From contig NZ_CABPSF010000010.1 in assembly GCF_902459685.1 (NCBI RefSeq), forward strand, positions 62,001-126,000: a stretch of DNA of 64,000 bases, in the 5' to 3' direction. Shown here in pieces: positions 1-11,122 of the stretch. The DNA is from Pandoraea iniqua (lineage in GTDB: Bacteria; Pseudomonadota; Gammaproteobacteria; Burkholderiales; Burkholderiaceae). The position numbers and the translations under genes were made by a program. Under the pieces are notes generated by a model. It ran no database searches, had not been told where the DNA came from, and saw only the letters and a list, made by a program, of their open reading frames with translations. The first letter of the stretch is position 1. Each line of letters opens with the position of its first letter.

Positions 1-1
1 G

Positions 2-604
2 GATCTGATGCGCCTCACGATCAATACGTTGTGGGGCGTGGGTGGTCTGTTCGACTTTGCAACGCCGGCCGGCTTGCCCAAGCACAGCCAAGACTTTGGC
101 GTGACGCTCGGCAAGTGGGGCGTGCCTGACGGCCCGTATCTGGTGCTGCCGCTGCTCGGCCCGAGCACGGTGCGCGATACGGCCGGGATGGCGGCCAATC
201 TGTACCTTGATCCGACGTCCTATATCAAGCCGGATTGGGTGAGCTATTCGCTGTATGGCGTACGTCTGGTGAACACGCGGGCCAACCTGCTCGACGCGTC
301 GAACCTGCTCGAAGCCGCAGCGCTCGATCCGTATTCGTTCACGCGTGATGCCTATCTGGCACGCCGCAAGTATTTGATCAGCGGCGGCGCATCGGGGAGT
401 GCCCCGCTGCCGAACTACGAAGAGGAAGACGGTGCCGCCGGTGCTGCTGGTGCCGCCGGTACGGGTGCCGCAGGCGCGGCGGCTGGCGCGGGTGCGCAGC
501 CGATGCCGGCACCGGCGTCGGGTGCATCGGCCGAACCGGGGTCGCCGCAAGGCTCGCCGCTGCCGGGCACGATGGTGCCGGGTGGTCTGCCGTTCCGTCG
601 TTGA
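2..604 (+). CDS. mlaA: MlaA (VacJ) family outer-membrane lipoprotein, C-terminal part
   Basis: The reading frame is open at the left edge, so only the last 200 residues are present and the lipoprotein signal lies outside the window. The visible part has the MlaA core: TLWGVGGLFDFAT, then LPKHSQDFGVTLGKWGV, then GPYLVLPLLGPSTVRD. MlaA sits in the outer membrane and removes misplaced phospholipids from the outer leaflet, passing them to periplasmic MlaC. mlaC and mlaB follow directly, the usual tail of the mla operon in this family of bacteria. After about residue 140 the protein becomes a low-complexity Gly/Ala/Pro tail, which I take to be a flexible periplasmic extension. Identity is secure; the true start is not visible. 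Confidence 0.93.
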   Translation, partial: DLMRLTINTLWGVGGLFDFATPAGLPKHSQDFGVTLGKWGVPDGPYLVLPLLGPSTVRDTAGMAANLYLDPTSYIKPDWVSYSLYGVRLVNTRANLLDASNLLEAAALDPYSFTRDAYLARRKYLISGGASGSAPLPNYEEEDGAAGAAGAAGTGAAGAAAGAGAQPMPAPASGASAEPGSPQGSPLPGTMVPGGLPFRR

Positions 605-795
605 TCTTATGAGGGACACGCGTTCGCGCGTGTCCCGTCGCACTACCTCCTCGCCGCGTTGCGCCATGCGGGATGCGGCCGGCAGACCCGTCAGGCAACA
701 GTTTGTTACAACGCGCCGCCGGTAATCTGCGAACTCAACACGTAACGCGGGTATCAAAACCCGCAACACTCGTCACTCGAAAGAGGAAGTCCACA

Positions 796-1416
796 ATGAA
801 GAAGTTCTGGCTTATTCCCGTCATGGCGTTCATGACGCTTACCGCTGCGGGCTCGGCGATGGCACAGGCCCAAGCGCCTGACGCGCTGGTCAAGCAGACG
901 GTGTCCGAGGTCATGGCGGCTGCCAAGACCGACCCGAACATTCAGCGCGGCGACCTGAACAGCATTACCAAGCTGATCGAAACCAAGATCATGCCGCACG
1001 CCGATTTCGCGAAGACCACGCAATTGGCTACCGGTCCGGCATGGCGTAACGCCACGCCGCAACAGCGCGAACAACTCACGACCGAGTTCAAGAAGCTGCT
1101 GCTGTACACGTATGCCGGCGCCATCGCGCAGATTCGCGACCAGCAGGTCGAGTACAAGCCGTTCCGCGCGCAACCGGGCGATACCGATGTCGCGGTCAAC
1201 ACCAGCGTGCTCAATAACGGTCAGCCCATCGAGCTCGACTACCGTCTGTACAAGACGGCCAGCGGCGAATGGAAGCTGTATGACCTGAACGTGCTGGGTG
1301 CGTGGCTGATCCAGACGTACAAGACGCAGTTCAGCGAAAAGATCAATCAGTCGGGTGTCGACGGTCTGATCAAGTTCCTGACGGAGCGTAACAAACAGCT
1401 CTCGGGCGGCAAGTAA
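796..1416 (+). CDS. mlaC: MlaC family periplasmic phospholipid-binding protein
   Basis: A 206-residue protein with a clear Sec signal peptide (MKKFWLIPVMAFMTLTAAGSAMAQA) and an MlaC/Ttg2D (Tol_Tol_Ttg2) body. The ATG at 796 is chosen because the sequence just upstream, GAAAGAGGAAGT, is a good ribosome-binding site and the signal peptide begins there; an in-frame ATG at 673 would add an arginine-rich, non-signal leader. Members of the family carry phospholipids through the periplasm between the outer-membrane MlaA complex and the inner-membrane MlaFEDB ABC complex. It follows mlaA after about 190 bp and runs into mlaB with a 4-bp gap. Confidence 0.95.
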   Translation: MKKFWLIPVMAFMTLTAAGSAMAQAQAPDALVKQTVSEVMAAAKTDPNIQRGDLNSITKLIETKIMPHADFAKTTQLATGPAWRNATPQQREQLTTEFKKLLLYTYAGAIAQIRDQQVEYKPFRAQPGDTDVAVNTSVLNNGQPIELDYRLYKTASGEWKLYDLNVLGAWLIQTYKTQFSEKINQSGVDGLIKFLTERNKQLSGGK

Positions 1417-1420
1417 GCGC

Positions 1421-1678
1421 ATGCTCGCTTTGCAAACCGATCTCACGCACGACACCGCCGGCGAGGTGCTCGCACAGGCCATCGACCGCATCGACGCGGG
1501 TGAAACCCACGTCGATTGCGCGGGGCTCACGCGCTTCGACTCATCGGCACTGGCTGTGCTGCTGGCCTTGCGCCGCCATGCCGGCCGACGTGGGTTGACG
1601 TTGGCGTTCACTAACTTGCCGACAGGATTGGCCAGCCTCGCGCTGGTGTACGGCGTCGACCATCTGCTCTCGAGCTGA
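1421..1678 (+). CDS. mlaB: MlaB-like STAS-domain protein
   Basis: A short cytoplasmic protein of 85 residues with the STAS fold pattern (HVDCAGLTRFDSSALAVLLALRR). In the family MlaB binds the ATPase MlaF and is needed for assembly and activity of the MlaFEDB lipid transporter. The DSSA stretch corresponds to the usual STAS Ser/Thr site. It starts 5 bp after the mlaC stop and is the last gene before a strong intrinsic terminator, so it closes the mla operon. Confidence 0.88.
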   Translation: MLALQTDLTHDTAGEVLAQAIDRIDAGETHVDCAGLTRFDSSALAVLLALRRHAGRRGLTLAFTNLPTGLASLALVYGVDHLLSS

Positions 1679-1732
1679 TCGGCCGGTGCCCTGTCGGCGG
1701 GGTGACCCGCCCACGAAGCCCGCAGCATTCAG

Positions 1733-1763
1733 AAAAGCGCCGTCTCACGACGGCGCTTTTTTT
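1733..1763 (+). terminator. Intrinsic terminator of the mla operon
   Basis: A 12-bp perfect stem, AAAAGCGCCGTC pairing with GACGGCGCTTTT around a TCAC loop, runs into a T tract. It lies about 55 bp after the mlaB stop. Confidence 0.92.
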
Positions 1764-1828
1764 GTTCCGGGGCTGGCCCCGGCAGGGGGCGCCGGTGCCT
1801 GTCGAATCCAGCAGGGCGGGGCCTTGCG

Positions 1829-1877
1829 GGCCGGTCGACCGGCCAAAACCACGGCGGACTCCCGCTTCCTTTATAAT
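1829..1877 (+). promoter_or_regulatory. Candidate promoter and palindrome upstream of ABC exporter genes
   Basis: The stretch 1764-2027 holds no gene. It contains a perfect -10 hexamer TATAAT at 1872-1877 and, 28 bp upstream where a -35 would be, a perfect 16-bp palindrome GGCCGGTCGACCGGCC at 1829-1844. No good -35 hexamer is visible, so the promoter may be activator-dependent or the palindrome may be an operator. The first downstream gene begins at 2028. Confidence 0.5.
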
Positions 1878-2027
1878 CAGGGGTTTTCCGCCGTCTATTG
1901 AGCGGTAACCCCCTCATTCGGGGCACCGACGCCGTCATTGCCGCCATCCTCCCGGTTTGCGCGCTCGGCGCGCCGTGTCCGGAGTTACAAAAAATGGCGC
2001 GTCCGCCAAGACGGGCGCGTGCAGCCC

Positions 2028-2950
<923 letters not shown>

Positions 2951-2954
<4 letters not shown>

Positions 2955-3706
2955 TCGGTTTTCGTACGCTGTTCTATAAGGAAGTGCTGCGCTTCTGGAA
3001 GGTGAGCTTCCAGACGGTGGCGGCACCGGTGCTCACCGCGCTGCTGTATCTGATGATCTTCGGCCACGTGCTCGAAGACCGTGTGAAGGTCTACGACCAG
3101 ATCACTTACACGTCGTTTCTGGTGCCGGGTCTGGTGATGATGAGCGTGTTGCAGAACGCGTTCGCGAACAGTTCCTCGTCGCTCATTCAGTCGAAGATCA
3201 CCGGCAATCTGGTGTTCGTGCTGCTGCCGCCGCTCTCGCATTGGGAGATGTTCGGTGCGTACGTGCTGGCCGCCGTGGTGCGCGGGTTGTGCGTCGGCTT
3301 CGGCGTGTTCCTCGTGACGGTGACGTTCACGCATCTGACCTTCGCGGCGCCGCTGTGGATTCTCGGCTTCGCGTTCCTCGGGGCGGCGATTCTCGGCACG
3401 CTCGGGCTGATTGCGGGCATCTGGGCCGAGAAATTCGACCAGCTCGCGGCCTTCCAGAACTTCCTGATCATGCCGGCGACGTTCCTCGCAGGCGTGTTCT
3501 ATTCGATTCATTCGTTGCCGCCGCTGTGGCAAGCCGTGTCGCACTTCAACCCGTTCTTCTACATGATCGACGGGTTCCGCTACGGCTTCTTCGGCGTCTC
3601 CGACGTCTCGCCGGCCACGAGCCTCGCGGTCGTCGGTGCGACGTTCCTGATACTCGCAACCGTGGCGCTGAATCTGCTGCGCCGCGGCTACAAACTGCGT
3701 CACTGA
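2951..3706 (+). CDS. ABC-2 type transporter permease (YadH-like)
   Basis: A 251-residue integral membrane protein with six hydrophobic segments and the ABC-2 membrane domain pattern, including a conserved C-terminal block (HFNPFFYMIDGFRYGFFGVSDV). It is translationally coupled to the upstream ATPase through an ATGA overlap and should form a homodimeric channel with it. YadGH-type pairs are assigned as exporters but their substrate is not established. Confidence 0.92.
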
Positions 3707-3726
3707 ACTTTCTTAGGATCGGCAAA

Positions 3727-3966
3727 ATGCTGCCCACCCCAGAACAAATCAAACAGTACATCGAAGCCGGACTGGCTTGTGAGCACGTCGCCGTCGAAGG
3801 CGATGGCCAGCACTTCTACGCGACCATCGTGAGCGCGCAGTTCGAAGGCAAACGCCTCATCGCGCGCCATCAACTGGTGTACGCCGCCCTGGGCGATCGC
3901 ATGAAGGCAGAAATTCACGCGTTGTCGATGAAGACCCTGACGCCGGCGGAGTATCAGGCGCAATGA
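3727..3966 (+). CDS. ibaG: BolA-family protein IbaG (YrbA)
   Basis: A 79-residue BolA-fold protein ([16 protein letters not shown], then [18 protein letters not shown], then [13 protein letters not shown]). The conserved His of RHQLVYAAL and the single Cys near residue 19 fit [2Fe-2S] handling together with a monothiol glutaredoxin. It begins 21 bp after the permease gene and its stop overlaps the murA start by 4 bp. The position just upstream of murA, as in E. coli and many proteobacteria, supports the ibaG assignment over bolA itself. Confidence 0.92.
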   Translation: MLPTPEQIKQYIEAGLACEHVAVEGDGQHFYATIVSAQFEGKRLIARHQLVYAALGDRMKAEIHALSMKTLTPAEYQAQ

Positions 3967-5303
3967 GGATTACGCAAGAAAGCGCCGGCGCAGCCGGCAA
4001 CGGCGAGTCCGCCGCCGGCGAGCGTGTGGCCGCAGACCATCTGGAAATCGAAGGTGGCGAGCGGCTGGCGGGAGAAATTACCGTATCGGGCGCGAAGAAT
4101 GCTGCGCTGCCGATTCTGTGTGCAAGCCTGCTGACGGCCGAGCCGCTGGTGCTTGGCAACGTCCCCGATCTGCACGACGTGCGCACCATGCTGACGCTGC
4201 TCGCGCGCATGGGCGTGAAGGTCGAGCGCGAGGGTGAGTCGGTGACGCTCGACGCGTCGCAGATCACCGAGGCGGCCGCCCCGTACGAGCTGGTGAAGAC
4301 CATGCGGGCGTCGATTCTCGTGCTCGGGCCGTTGCTCGCCCGTTGTGGCGAAGCGCGCGTGTCGCTGCCGGGCGGGTGCGCTATTGGGGCGCGTCCGGTC
4401 GATCAGCACATCAAGGGCCTGCAAAAGATGGGCGCCGAGATCACGCTCACGCACGGTGACATCGTGGCGAAGGCGTCGCGCCTGCGCGGCGAGACGCTCG
4501 TGACCGACATGATCACCGTGACCGGCACCGAGAACCTGCTCATGGCGGCCACGCTGGCCGACGGCGTGACCGTGCTGGCCAATGCCGCCCGCGAGCCGGA
4601 AGTGACCGACCTGGCGAACCTGCTCGTGAAGATGGGCGCGAAGATCGAGGGCATCGGCACCGAGCGTCTGGTGGTGACCGGCGTGGCGCGCTTGCATGGT
4701 GCAACGCACGACGTCGTGCCCGATCGTATCGAGGCTGGCACGTTCCTGTGCGCGGCCGTGGCCACGCGCGGCGACATCACGCTGCGTCGCGTGGTGCCGG
4801 GCACGCTGGATGCCGTGATCGCGAAGTTGCGCGAGACCGGCGCGAATGTGACCGCCGGTGCGGATTGGTTGCGTGTGTCGATGGATCGACGCGCACAAGC
4901 CGTGAGTTTTGAGACTTCGGAATATCCGGCGTTCCCGACCGACATGCAGGCGCAGTTCATGGCGCTGAACTGCATTGCGCAAGGCGCGTCGCAGGTCGTC
5001 GAGACGATCTTCGAGAACCGCTTCATGCACGTGCAGGAATTGCTGCGTCTGGGCGCGAATATCGGCATCGAAGGCAATACCGCGCGCATTGCGGGCGTGG
5101 AACGCCTGTCGGGTGCGCATGTGATGGCAACCGACTTGCGCGCCTCCGCCAGCCTGATCGTGGCGGGCCTGACAGCCGATGGGCGCACGCTCGTCGACCG
5201 TATTCATCACCTCGATCGCGGCTATCATCGTATCGAGGCTAAGTTGTGCGCCGTGGGCGCGCGAATCCGTCGTGTGCAAGCACGCCAGGGAGAGATTGCA
5301 TGA
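3963..5303 (+). CDS. murA: UDP-N-acetylglucosamine 1-carboxyvinyltransferase
   Basis: MurA transfers enolpyruvate from PEP to UDP-GlcNAc, the first committed step of peptidoglycan synthesis, in the cytosol. The 446-residue sequence shows the KN pair of [12 protein letters not shown] (Lys45), the flexible-loop catalytic cysteine in [15 protein letters not shown] (Cys139, the fosfomycin target) and the repeated EPSP-synthase-type inside-out barrel halves. About 25 residues precede the usual start at DHLEIEGG; such N-terminal extensions are usual in Burkholderiaceae. Both ends are coupled: ATGA overlap with ibaG upstream and with hisG downstream. Confidence 0.97.
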   Translation: MRITQESAGAAGNGESAAGERVAADHLEIEGGERLAGEITVSGAKNAALPILCASLLTAEPLVLGNVPDLHDVRTMLTLLARMGVKVEREGESVTLDASQITEAAAPYELVKTMRASILVLGPLLARCGEARVSLPGGCAIGARPVDQHIKGLQKMGAEITLTHGDIVAKASRLRGETLVTDMITVTGTENLLMAATLADGVTVLANAAREPEVTDLANLLVKMGAKIEGIGTERLVVTGVARLHGATHDVVPDRIEAGTFLCAAVATRGDITLRRVVPGTLDAVIAKLRETGANVTAGADWLRVSMDRRAQAVSFETSEYPAFPTDMQAQFMALNCIAQGASQVVETIFENRFMHVQELLRLGANIGIEGNTARIAGVERLSGAHVMATDLRASASLIVAGLTADGRTLVDRIHHLDRGYHRIEAKLCAVGARIRRVQARQGEIA

Positions 5304-5980
5304 GTTCCGCCAAGTCTGCCCAGCCGCTCAGCCAACCGCTGACGCTGGCGCTTTCGAAAGGGCGTATCTTTACGGAAACGCTGCCGCTGCTCGCTGCTGC
5401 CGGTATCGAAGTCACGGAAGATCCCGAGACCTCGCGCAAGCTGATTCTGCCGACCACTGACCCGAACCTGCGCGTGATCATCGTGCGCGCGACCGATGTG
5501 CCGACGTATGTGCAGTACGGTGCAGCCGACTTCGGCGTGGCCGGCAAAGATGTGCTCATCGAACACGGCGGTGGCGGCCTGTATCAGCCGATCGATTTGA
5601 ACATTGCCCGTTGCCGCATGTCTGTTGCTGTACCGAAGGGCTTCGATTACGCGAACGCTGTGCGTCAGGGCGCCCGCCTGCGGGTGGCCACCAAGTACGT
5701 GCAGACCGCGCGCGAGCACTTTGCGGCGAAGGGTGTGCACGTCGACCTGATCAAGCTGTACGGTTCGATGGAACTGGGCCCGCTGGTGGGCCTGGCCGAC
5801 GCGATTGTCGATCTGGTGAGCACCGGCGGCACGCTGCGGGCCAATAATCTGGTGGAAGTGGAGGAGATCATGGAAATCTCGTCCCGCCTCGTGATCAACC
5901 AGGCTGCGCTCAAGCTGAAGCGCGAGTCGTTGCAGCCTATTCTGGATGCCTTCGAGCAGGCCTCCCGCCAAACAGCATGA
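5300..5980 (+). CDS. hisG: ATP phosphoribosyltransferase, short form
   Basis: First enzyme of histidine synthesis (ATP + PRPP to phosphoribosyl-ATP). The 226-residue length and the absence of the C-terminal ACT-like domain identify the short HisG form, which works as an octamer with HisZ as regulatory subunit; hisZ is not in this window. Family blocks [16 protein letters not shown] and the PRPP-binding region around [14 protein letters not shown] are present. The ATG at 5300 overlaps the murA stop, so the start is set by coupling; it also matches the family N-terminus better than an in-frame start at 5246. Confidence 0.96.
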   Translation: MSSAKSAQPLSQPLTLALSKGRIFTETLPLLAAAGIEVTEDPETSRKLILPTTDPNLRVIIVRATDVPTYVQYGAADFGVAGKDVLIEHGGGGLYQPIDLNIARCRMSVAVPKGFDYANAVRQGARLRVATKYVQTAREHFAAKGVHVDLIKLYGSMELGPLVGLADAIVDLVSTGGTLRANNLVEVEEIMEISSRLVINQAALKLKRESLQPILDAFEQASRQTA

Positions 5981-7299
5981 AACTCGATATTCGCAAACTC
6001 GATTCCTCTGCCGACGGCTTCGCGAAGCAGCTTCGCGACGTGCTGGCGTTCGAGGCGAGCGAAGACGCCGCCATCGACCGCGCGGCTGCCGAGATCCTCG
6101 CCGACGTGAAGACGCGCGGCGATGCAGCCGTCATTGAATACACCAACCGGTTCGACCGCCTGAGTGCTGCCGACATGACCGCGCTGGAGTTGCCGGCCAC
6201 GGCACTCGAAGCGGCGCTGGAGAGTCTGGAGCCGAAGCGCCGTGCAGCGCTGGAAGCGGCCGCTGCGCGTGTGCGCGCCTATCACGAGAAGCAACGCATC
6301 GAATGCGGCAGCCATAGCTGGCAGTACACCGAGTCGGACGGCACGGTGCTCGGCCAGAAGGTCACGCCGCTCGATCGCGTGGGCATCTACGTGCCGGGTG
6401 GCAAGGCGGCGTATCCGTCGTCGGTGCTGATGAATGCGATTCCCGCGCGTGTGGCTGGCGTGAAGGAAATCATCATGGTGGTGCCCACGCCCGATGGCGT
6501 ACAGAACCCGCTGGTGCTGGCCGCTGCGCATATCGCCGGCGTGGACCGCGTGTTCACCATCGGCGGCGCGCAAGCTGTGGGCGCACTGGCTTATGGCACC
6601 GAGACCGTGCCGGCGGTCGACAAGATCGTTGGCCCGGGCAACGCGTTCGTGGCCGCGGCCAAGCGCCGTGTGTTCGGTACCGTCGGTATCGACATGATCG
6701 CCGGTCCGTCGGAAATCCTCGTGATCTGCGACGGCACGACCGATCCCGACTGGGTGGCGATGGACCTGTTCTCGCAAGCCGAGCATGACGAACTCGCGCA
6801 GTCGATTCTGCTGTGCCCGGACGCCGCGTATCTCGCCCGCGTGCACCAGTCGATGGAGCGTCAGATCGACGACATGCCGCGCCGCGACGTGATTGCGGCT
6901 TCGCTGCAAGGCCGTGGCGCACTGGTCAAGGTGCGCGACATGAACGAAGCCTGCGAGATCGCTAACGTGATCGCGCCGGAACACCTTGAGATCTCGACGG
7001 AAAACGCGCAGCAGTGGGGCGATAAGATTCGCCACGCCGGTGCGATTTTCCTCGGCAAGTTCACGAGCGAAAGTCTGGGCGATTACTGCGCCGGGCCGAA
7101 CCACGTGCTGCCGACCTCGCGCACGGCACGCTTCTCGTCGCCGCTGGGCGTGTACGACTTCCTCAAGCGTTCGAGCCTGATCGAAGTGAGCGAAGGCGGT
7201 GCCCGCATGCTCGGCGAAATCGCTGCCGAACTGGCCTACGGCGAAGGCCTGCAAGCGCACGCGCGCAGCGCCGAATTCCGTCTGCATCACGAGTCCTGA
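5977..7299 (+). CDS. hisD: Histidinol dehydrogenase
   Basis: A 440-residue zinc enzyme that oxidises L-histidinol to L-histidine in two NAD-dependent steps. The signature [10 protein letters not shown] (residues 239-248), the zinc ligands Gln267 and His270 in SQAEHDEL, the catalytic EH pair of IAPEHLEI and the [13 protein letters not shown] block are all visible. It overlaps hisG by ATGA and is full length. Confidence 0.97.
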   Translation: MKLDIRKLDSSADGFAKQLRDVLAFEASEDAAIDRAAAEILADVKTRGDAAVIEYTNRFDRLSAADMTALELPATALEAALESLEPKRRAALEAAAARVRAYHEKQRIECGSHSWQYTESDGTVLGQKVTPLDRVGIYVPGGKAAYPSSVLMNAIPARVAGVKEIIMVVPTPDGVQNPLVLAAAHIAGVDRVFTIGGAQAVGALAYGTETVPAVDKIVGPGNAFVAAAKRRVFGTVGIDMIAGPSEILVICDGTTDPDWVAMDLFSQAEHDELAQSILLCPDAAYLARVHQSMERQIDDMPRRDVIAASLQGRGALVKVRDMNEACEIANVIAPEHLEISTENAQQWGDKIRHAGAIFLGKFTSESLGDYCAGPNHVLPTSRTARFSSPLGVYDFLKRSSLIEVSEGGARMLGEIAAELAYGEGLQAHARSAEFRLHHES

Positions 7300-7300
7300 C

Positions 7301-7915
7301 ATGCGCGACGACGCCCTGTGGCCCGCCGCGCAACTCGCTTCGGCGCCGGCTACGTCCCGGCGTCGGGCTCGCGCATGGCTCGCCCAATCCCCAATATCGT
7401 CAGTCATGCTGCCTGTCCGCCCTGCGCGGACCGGGCAGCGTGCTGCCGTCCTTTTCGTCACGCGCTTTGTCGCACGTTTGGTCATGCGTGTTGCCGCGCT
7501 GTTCGCGCTTGGCGCGGCGGCAAGCTCGGCGGCCCACGCCGCCGGTAATTACTGCCAGCACGCGACATTCGAAGGCACGTCCGTCGAGCGCATGACTGTG
7601 TGCGTGCGCCGGCAGGCGTTCGATAACGACGTCTATGTGCTGCGTCTGGATGGCAAGACGGCGCTGCGCGGCACCGACGACGAAGTCGCACACGGCGTGT
7701 TCGGCCGCGTGGGCAACCGGCTGGTCGCCATGCGTTGCGAAGCCGAGGAGTCGCCCGCGCGGGTGAGCCCGGCGGTGGCGCAGGCGCTGTCGTGGCAGAC
7801 CGGCGTGCGCGTGCAGCGCATCACCGATGCGCTCGGCAGCGTGGAGACCGGGCGCCGCTGCACCGTCAAGATCGACGGGGCCGATGCCGGCCTGCTGACG
7901 TTCGCTTTCAACTGA
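7301..7915 (+). CDS. Small secreted protein of unknown function inside the his operon
   Basis: I do not recognise a family. The frame opens at an ATG 2 bp after the hisD stop. A textbook signal peptide begins only at an in-frame ATG at 7484 (MRVAALFALGAAASSAAHA, then AGNYC), and another ATG lies at 7406. No start has a strong ribosome site, so the real start is open; the secreted body is about 124 residues. The mature part has three cysteines (GNYCQH, MTVCVRR, MRCEAE) plus one near the end (GRRCTVKID), so two disulfides are possible. It lies in the same direction between hisD and hisC but shows no histidine-pathway feature. Confidence 0.6.
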   Translation: MRDDALWPAAQLASAPATSRRRARAWLAQSPISSVMLPVRPARTGQRAAVLFVTRFVARLVMRVAALFALGAAASSAAHAAGNYCQHATFEGTSVERMTVCVRRQAFDNDVYVLRLDGKTALRGTDDEVAHGVFGRVGNRLVAMRCEAEESPARVSPAVAQALSWQTGVRVQRITDALGSVETGRRCTVKIDGADAGLLTFAFN

Positions 7916-8006
7916 TTTGCCGTTGCCGACGTCATCAACCTTGTAGATTCACCCTTCAGTCCTTCAAACCGATTCGCGCGTTATCCGTTCAGGTGGTCCG
8001 ACCCTC

Positions 8007-9071
8007 ATGTCTGTCGATCAAGTGATTCGCCCCGACGTGCTCGCCATGAGCACCTATCCCGTGCCCGATGCCAGCGGCCTGCTGAAGCTCGACGCGATGG
8101 AGAACCCCTACGGCCTGCCCGAGGCCCTGCGCACCGCGCTGGGTCATCGTCTGGCCGAGGTAGCCCTCAATCGCTACCCGGCGCCGCGCCCCGCAGCGCT
8201 GCTCGCCAAGCTTTCGCATGCGATGGGGGTGCCGGCCGGGGCGAAGCTGTTGCTGGGCAACGGATCGGACGAAATCATCAGCATGATCGCGGCGGCCACG
8301 GCGCGTCCGGGCGCGGCAGTGATCGCGCCGATGCCGGGCTTCGTGATGTACGAGATGTCGTCGCGTTTTGCGGGCATCGAGTTCGTGGGCGTGCCGCTGA
8401 AGGCCGATTTTTCGCTCGATATGCCGGCCATGCTGAACGCCATTGCGGCGCGCCCGGGCGCGGTGGTGTATCTGGCGTACCCGAACAACCCGACCGGCAA
8501 CCTGTTTGCCGACGATGAGATCGAGACGCTGGTGCGCGCCGCCAGCGGTGGCCTCGTGGTCATCGACGAGGCTTACCAGCCGTTTGCGGGCAAGACGTGG
8601 ATGCCGCGTCTGGTGGACTTCCCGAACGTCGTGGTCATGCGCACGGTCTCGAAGCTCGGGCTGGCGGGCATCCGGCTGGGTTATCTGGCCGGCAGTGCCG
8701 AATGGCTGGATCAGTTCGACAAAGTGCGTCCGCCGTACAACGTGAACGTGCTCACGCAGGCCTGCGGCGAATTCATGCTCGATCACCTCGACGTACTCGA
8801 CGCGCAGGCGGCCGAATTGCGGGCCGAACGCAGCCGGCTGGCGGCCGCCGTGGCGGCGCTGCCCGGGGTGAGCGTGTACCCGAGCGACGCAAATTTCCTG
8901 CTCGTGCGGGTGCCGGATGCCGACAAAACCTTCGCGGGCCTGCTCGCCCGTAAGGTGCTGATCAAAAACGTGGGTAAAATGCACGTATTGCTGGCCAATT
9001 GCCTGCGCTTGACGGTCGGCACCCCCACGGAGAATGCGGCGATGGTCGAAGCCTTGGCCGCATCACTCTAA
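8007..9071 (+). CDS. hisC: Histidinol-phosphate aminotransferase
   Basis: A 354-residue fold-type I PLP enzyme converting imidazole-acetol phosphate and glutamate to histidinol phosphate. Seen motifs: GNGSDEII (phosphate cup), AYPNNPTGN (residues 158-165), [10 protein letters not shown] with the PLP-pyridine Asp187, and the Schiff-base lysine Lys216 in [15 protein letters not shown]. It starts 91 bp after the preceding small gene and is followed by hisB after 27 bp. Confidence 0.97.
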   Translation: MSVDQVIRPDVLAMSTYPVPDASGLLKLDAMENPYGLPEALRTALGHRLAEVALNRYPAPRPAALLAKLSHAMGVPAGAKLLLGNGSDEIISMIAAATARPGAAVIAPMPGFVMYEMSSRFAGIEFVGVPLKADFSLDMPAMLNAIAARPGAVVYLAYPNNPTGNLFADDEIETLVRAASGGLVVIDEAYQPFAGKTWMPRLVDFPNVVVMRTVSKLGLAGIRLGYLAGSAEWLDQFDKVRPPYNVNVLTQACGEFMLDHLDVLDAQAAELRAERSRLAAAVAALPGVSVYPSDANFLLVRVPDADKTFAGLLARKVLIKNVGKMHVLLANCLRLTVGTPTENAAMVEALAASL

Positions 9072-9098
9072 CAAGCTACAAGACGAGAACTCACCATC

Positions 9099-9686
9099 AT
9101 GCGCATTGCGGAAGTCGTTCGCGATACCAGCGAAACGCAAATACGCGTCAAGATCGATCTGGACGGCACCGGCCGGAAGACGCTCGACACCGGCGTACCG
9201 TTTCTGGACCACATGCTCGACCAGATCGCGCGTCATGGCCTCATCGACATGGAAGTCGAGGCCAAGGGCGACACCTTCATCGACGACCACCACACGGTGG
9301 AAGACGTCGGCATCACGCTGGGCATGGCCGTGGCCAAGGCCGTGGGCGACAAGAAGGGCCTCGTGCGCTATGGCCACAGCTATGTGCCCCTCGACGAAGC
9401 GCTCTCGCGCGTGGTGATCGACTTCTCCGGACGTCCGGGTCTCGAATTTCATGTGCCGTTCACGCGTGCGCGCGTGGGCAACTTCGACGTCGACCTGACC
9501 ATCGAATTCTTCCGTGGCTTCGTCAATCATGCCGGCGTGACGCTGCATATCGACAACCTGCGCGGCATCAACGCCCACCACCAGTGTGAAACGGTGTTCA
9601 AGGCGTTCGGACGCGCGCTGCGCATGGCGGTCGAAATCGATCCGCGTGCGGCGGGTGTCGTGCCGTCCACGAAGGGCAGCCTGTAA
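9099..9686 (+). CDS. hisB: Imidazoleglycerol-phosphate dehydratase
   Basis: A 195-residue monofunctional HisB, the dehydratase domain only, without the N-terminal phosphatase found in enterobacterial HisB. The duplicated manganese-binding patterns are visible as [13 protein letters not shown] with [11 protein letters not shown] and as NHAGVTLHI with [18 protein letters not shown]. It dehydrates imidazole glycerol phosphate to imidazole acetol phosphate. Because the phosphatase domain is absent, histidinol-phosphate phosphatase must be encoded elsewhere. Confidence 0.97.
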   Translation: MRIAEVVRDTSETQIRVKIDLDGTGRKTLDTGVPFLDHMLDQIARHGLIDMEVEAKGDTFIDDHHTVEDVGITLGMAVAKAVGDKKGLVRYGHSYVPLDEALSRVVIDFSGRPGLEFHVPFTRARVGNFDVDLTIEFFRGFVNHAGVTLHIDNLRGINAHHQCETVFKAFGRALRMAVEIDPRAAGVVPSTKGSL

Positions 9687-9778
9687 GCGAGCTAGCGAGA
9701 TAGCCCGCCGGCTTTGATGGCTGGCGGCCCCTGCGACGATTCTTTGCCCCGGCGGAATGCCGGCGCCGCGTGCCCACG

Positions 9779-10405
9779 ATGACGCTCGACGCCTTCAAGT
9801 TTTTCATTTCGCTGCTGGCCCTGATCAACCCGCTGGGGGCGATCCCGCTGTTCATCAGCCTGACGTCCACGCAGACGCGCGAAGAGAAACGCCATACGAT
9901 CAATGTGGCGGCGATTGCGGTGGCGCTGGTGGTGGCGGGCTCGGGCTTGTTCGGCGAGCACATCATCCGCTTTTTCGGTATTTCGATTGCGTCGCTCGAA
10001 GTCGGCGGCGGGGTGATCATGCTGCTCATGGCAGTGAACATGATCAACGCGCAGACCAGCAACACGCGCGCGACCGCCGAAGAGCGTCATGAAGCGGAAG
10101 AGCGGCCGAACATCGCCGTGGTGCCGCTGGCCATTCCGCTGCTCACGGGGCCGGGCACGATCAGTACCGTGATCATCTACTCGGGCCGTGCTACCGGGTG
10201 GACGCAGATTCTGGCGTTGATGGCGATTGGTGTGGGCGTGGGCGCGGTGTGCTGGGTGGCGCTGCGCAGTGCCGGGCGGATCGAAGGCTGGCTGGGCCGC
10301 ACCGGTATCAACATCGGCACGCGTCTGATGGGGTTGATCCTCTCGGCGCTGGCCGTGGAATTCATTATCGATGGTTTGAAAATACTGCTGCCGGGTTTGA
10401 GATGA
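9779..10405 (+). CDS. MarC family (UPF0056) integral membrane protein
   Basis: A 208-residue polytopic membrane protein with about six hydrophobic segments and the family opening [20 protein letters not shown] and mid-block [16 protein letters not shown]. The function of MarC proteins is unsettled; the original multidrug link in E. coli was withdrawn. I use the ATG at 9779; a GTG three codons upstream is also possible. Its stop overlaps the hisH ATG (ATGA), so although unrelated to histidine it is translationally coupled inside the his operon. The same insertion is known from other Burkholderiaceae. Confidence 0.88.
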   Translation: MTLDAFKFFISLLALINPLGAIPLFISLTSTQTREEKRHTINVAAIAVALVVAGSGLFGEHIIRFFGISIASLEVGGGVIMLLMAVNMINAQTSNTRATAEERHEAEERPNIAVVPLAIPLLTGPGTISTVIIYSGRATGWTQILALMAIGVGVGAVCWVALRSAGRIEGWLGRTGINIGTRLMGLILSALAVEFIIDGLKILLPGLR

Positions 10406-11040
10406 ATAAGATTGCGATTGTCGACTACGGAATGGGCAACCTGCGCTCGGTCTATCAGGCGCTGCGTGCCGCTGCGCCGGAGGCCGACGTGAGCATCAGC
10501 AGCGACGCCGCCGAGATTCGCGCCGCCGACCGCGTGGTGCTGCCGGGGCAGGGCGCCATGCGCGACTGCATGGGCTGCCTGAACGAGTCGGGCCTGCGTG
10601 AAGCCGTTGTCGAGGCCGCCGCCACCAAGCCGATGTTCGGCGTGTGCGTGGGCGAGCAGATGCTGTTCGACATTTCCGACGAGGGCAACACGCCTGCGCT
10701 GGGCCTGTTGCCGGGCCGCGTGGTGCGCTTCGATCTGGAAGGCCAGTTGCAGGACGACGGTTCGCGCTTCAAGGTGCCGCAGATGGGCTGGAACCGCGTG
10801 CGTCAGTCGCGCGCTCACCCGATCTGGGCCGGTGTGCCCGACGACAGCTACTTTTATTTCGTGCACAGTTATTACGTCGTCCCCGCCAAGGCCGAACTGA
10901 CGGCGGGCGAGACGGTCTATGGGGTGCCCTTTACCTGTGCAGTGGCCCAAGATAATATCTTTGCCACCCAGTTCCACCCGGAAAAGAGCGCCCAGGCAGG
11001 GCTCGCGCTTTACCGAAATTTTGCACAGTGGAAACCTTAA
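10402..11040 (+). CDS. hisH: Imidazole glycerol phosphate synthase, glutaminase subunit
   Basis: A 212-residue class I glutamine amidotransferase that supplies ammonia to HisF. The nucleophile Cys82 sits in [10 protein letters not shown] and the His-Glu pair in [10 protein letters not shown]. The oxyanion strand reads LPGQGAMRD. The start is fixed by the ATGA overlap with the marC-family gene. It is separated from hisA by 188 bp that contain a hairpin, described separately. Confidence 0.96.
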   Translation: MNKIAIVDYGMGNLRSVYQALRAAAPEADVSISSDAAEIRAADRVVLPGQGAMRDCMGCLNESGLREAVVEAAATKPMFGVCVGEQMLFDISDEGNTPALGLLPGRVVRFDLEGQLQDDGSRFKVPQMGWNRVRQSRAHPIWAGVPDDSYFYFVHSYYVVPAKAELTAGETVYGVPFTCAVAQDNIFATQFHPEKSAQAGLALYRNFAQWKP

Positions 11041-11122
11041 CCCGCCCAAGCGGGACCCGTGCGGCGCTTTGGTGCCCGGGCCTGCCGGCTGAGCCAGCTT
11101 ATACTGTGTCATGTTGAATATT

